Below, piece by piece: positions 55,853-56,114 of a DNA stretch of 56,114 nucleotides. Below the pieces are notes generated by a model. The model saw only the letters and a program-made list of their open reading frames with translations. It was not told the DNA's origin and did not search any database. The stretch's first letter is position 1, and every line of letters begins with the position of its first letter. The stretch comes from Antrodiella citrinella (taxonomy: Eukaryota; Basidiomycota; Agaricomycetes; Polyporales; Steccherinaceae): NCBI GenBank assembly GCA_004802725.1, contig SGPM01000170.1, forward strand, positions 1 to 56,114. Reading direction: 5' to 3'. Made by a program: the position numbers and the translations under genes.

Positions 55853-56114
55853 GATTACGTAATCAGTGCGAACCGACAGGGTAACGTCCTCTACGCAACG
55901 CAGAAAGACACAGACAAAAAATATTGTGGAGGGGAGGGCTGCTCGTCAGCCGNCTTGCCGACTGACGAGTAGCCCTCCCCAAGGCCTCGGCATCTAGCCC
56001 AGCGATCACAGTACGGCGCCGACCCACCCGACGGATACAACCCGCCAGGTGGACTCGTACCATGACCGCCGAACCGTCAGCCTCATCGGCCATCGTACAG
56101 AGGAGAGGAGACGA
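55853..56114. repeat. Direct repeat copy 2 (runs off the window)
   Basis: Same orientation as copy 1 and almost identical from about 55914 onward; the first 60 bases differ at about one position in six. It starts with the same 12-bp palindrome. One base (55953) is ambiguous (N). On the minus strand it encodes a frame (ADEADGSAVMVRVHLAG...) that is conserved in copy 1 simply because the DNA is. Confidence 0.9.
55933..55978. repeat. 17-bp-stem hairpin in repeat copy 2
   Basis: The left arm GGAGGGCTGCTCGTCAG pairs with the right arm CTGACGAGTAGCCCTCC around a 12-base loop that contains the N. The only non-Watson-Crick position is G55941 opposite T55970, which is a G-U pair in a plus-strand RNA. 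Confidence 0.85.

Noticed and set aside
55863..56093. Minus-strand frame ADEADGSAVMVRVHLAG in both repeat copies as a conserved protein
   Set aside because: Its conservation equals that of the whole repeat DNA, it passes through the hairpin and an ambiguous base, and no family is recognised.

Overview
This window is nuclear DNA of a filamentous basidiomycete, most likely an Agaricomycete. The evidence is compact genes cut by many 50-65 nt GT-AG introns, short shared promoters between divergent genes, and proteins whose best matches by eye are mushroom-type orthologues. No rRNA, tRNA, CRISPR or bacterial-style operon was found.

Layout. The left edge (1-450) holds decayed repeat-type protein fragments. 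From 1.4 to 15.1 kb there is a dense housekeeping block: phosphomannomutase (SEC53), condensin subunit BRN1, VMS1 (ribosome quality control, minus), DNA polymerase delta catalytic subunit POL3, a fungal protein of unknown function (minus), and an acidic EF-hand-like protein. After a gap of 1.9 kb comes a large oxoprolinase/hydantoinase-DUF917 fusion (17.1-21.0 kb, minus) and a basidiomycete regulator-like protein (22.4-23.8 kb, minus). LEO1 of the PAF1 complex follows (25.2-27.1 kb), with one apparent frameshift. Next are an ataxin-10/CTR86 homologue (minus) divergent from a VMA12-like V-ATPase assembly factor, then a CoA-type Nudix hydrolase (minus) divergent from a BRAP2/ETP1 RING-UBP ubiquitin ligase. 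From 36.9 to 49.6 kb there is an MFS sugar transporter (minus), a 440-codon orphan ORF beside its promoter, about 2.5 kb without recognisable genes, and dihydroxyacetone kinase (minus) divergent from a USP15/UBP12-like deubiquitinase.

The right 6.3 kb (49.8-56.1 kb) differs in character. Two direct repeats of about 270 bp, each opening with a 12-bp palindrome and carrying a hairpin, bracket a small 86-aa ORF, an acidic orphan protein, a tandem duplication of about 214 bp, and a long pyrimidine-rich tract. This is the best candidate for an undescribed mobile or structural element, and it runs off the end of the window.

The housekeeping genes serve separate pathways: mannose activation, chromosome condensation, replication, transcription elongation, ribosome rescue, V-ATPase assembly, ubiquitin signalling, and sugar and triose metabolism. 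They appear to be ordinary neighbours, not a functional cluster. Gene models were built by hand from conserved protein motifs and splice signals; interior exon edges of the longer minus-strand genes are approximate.
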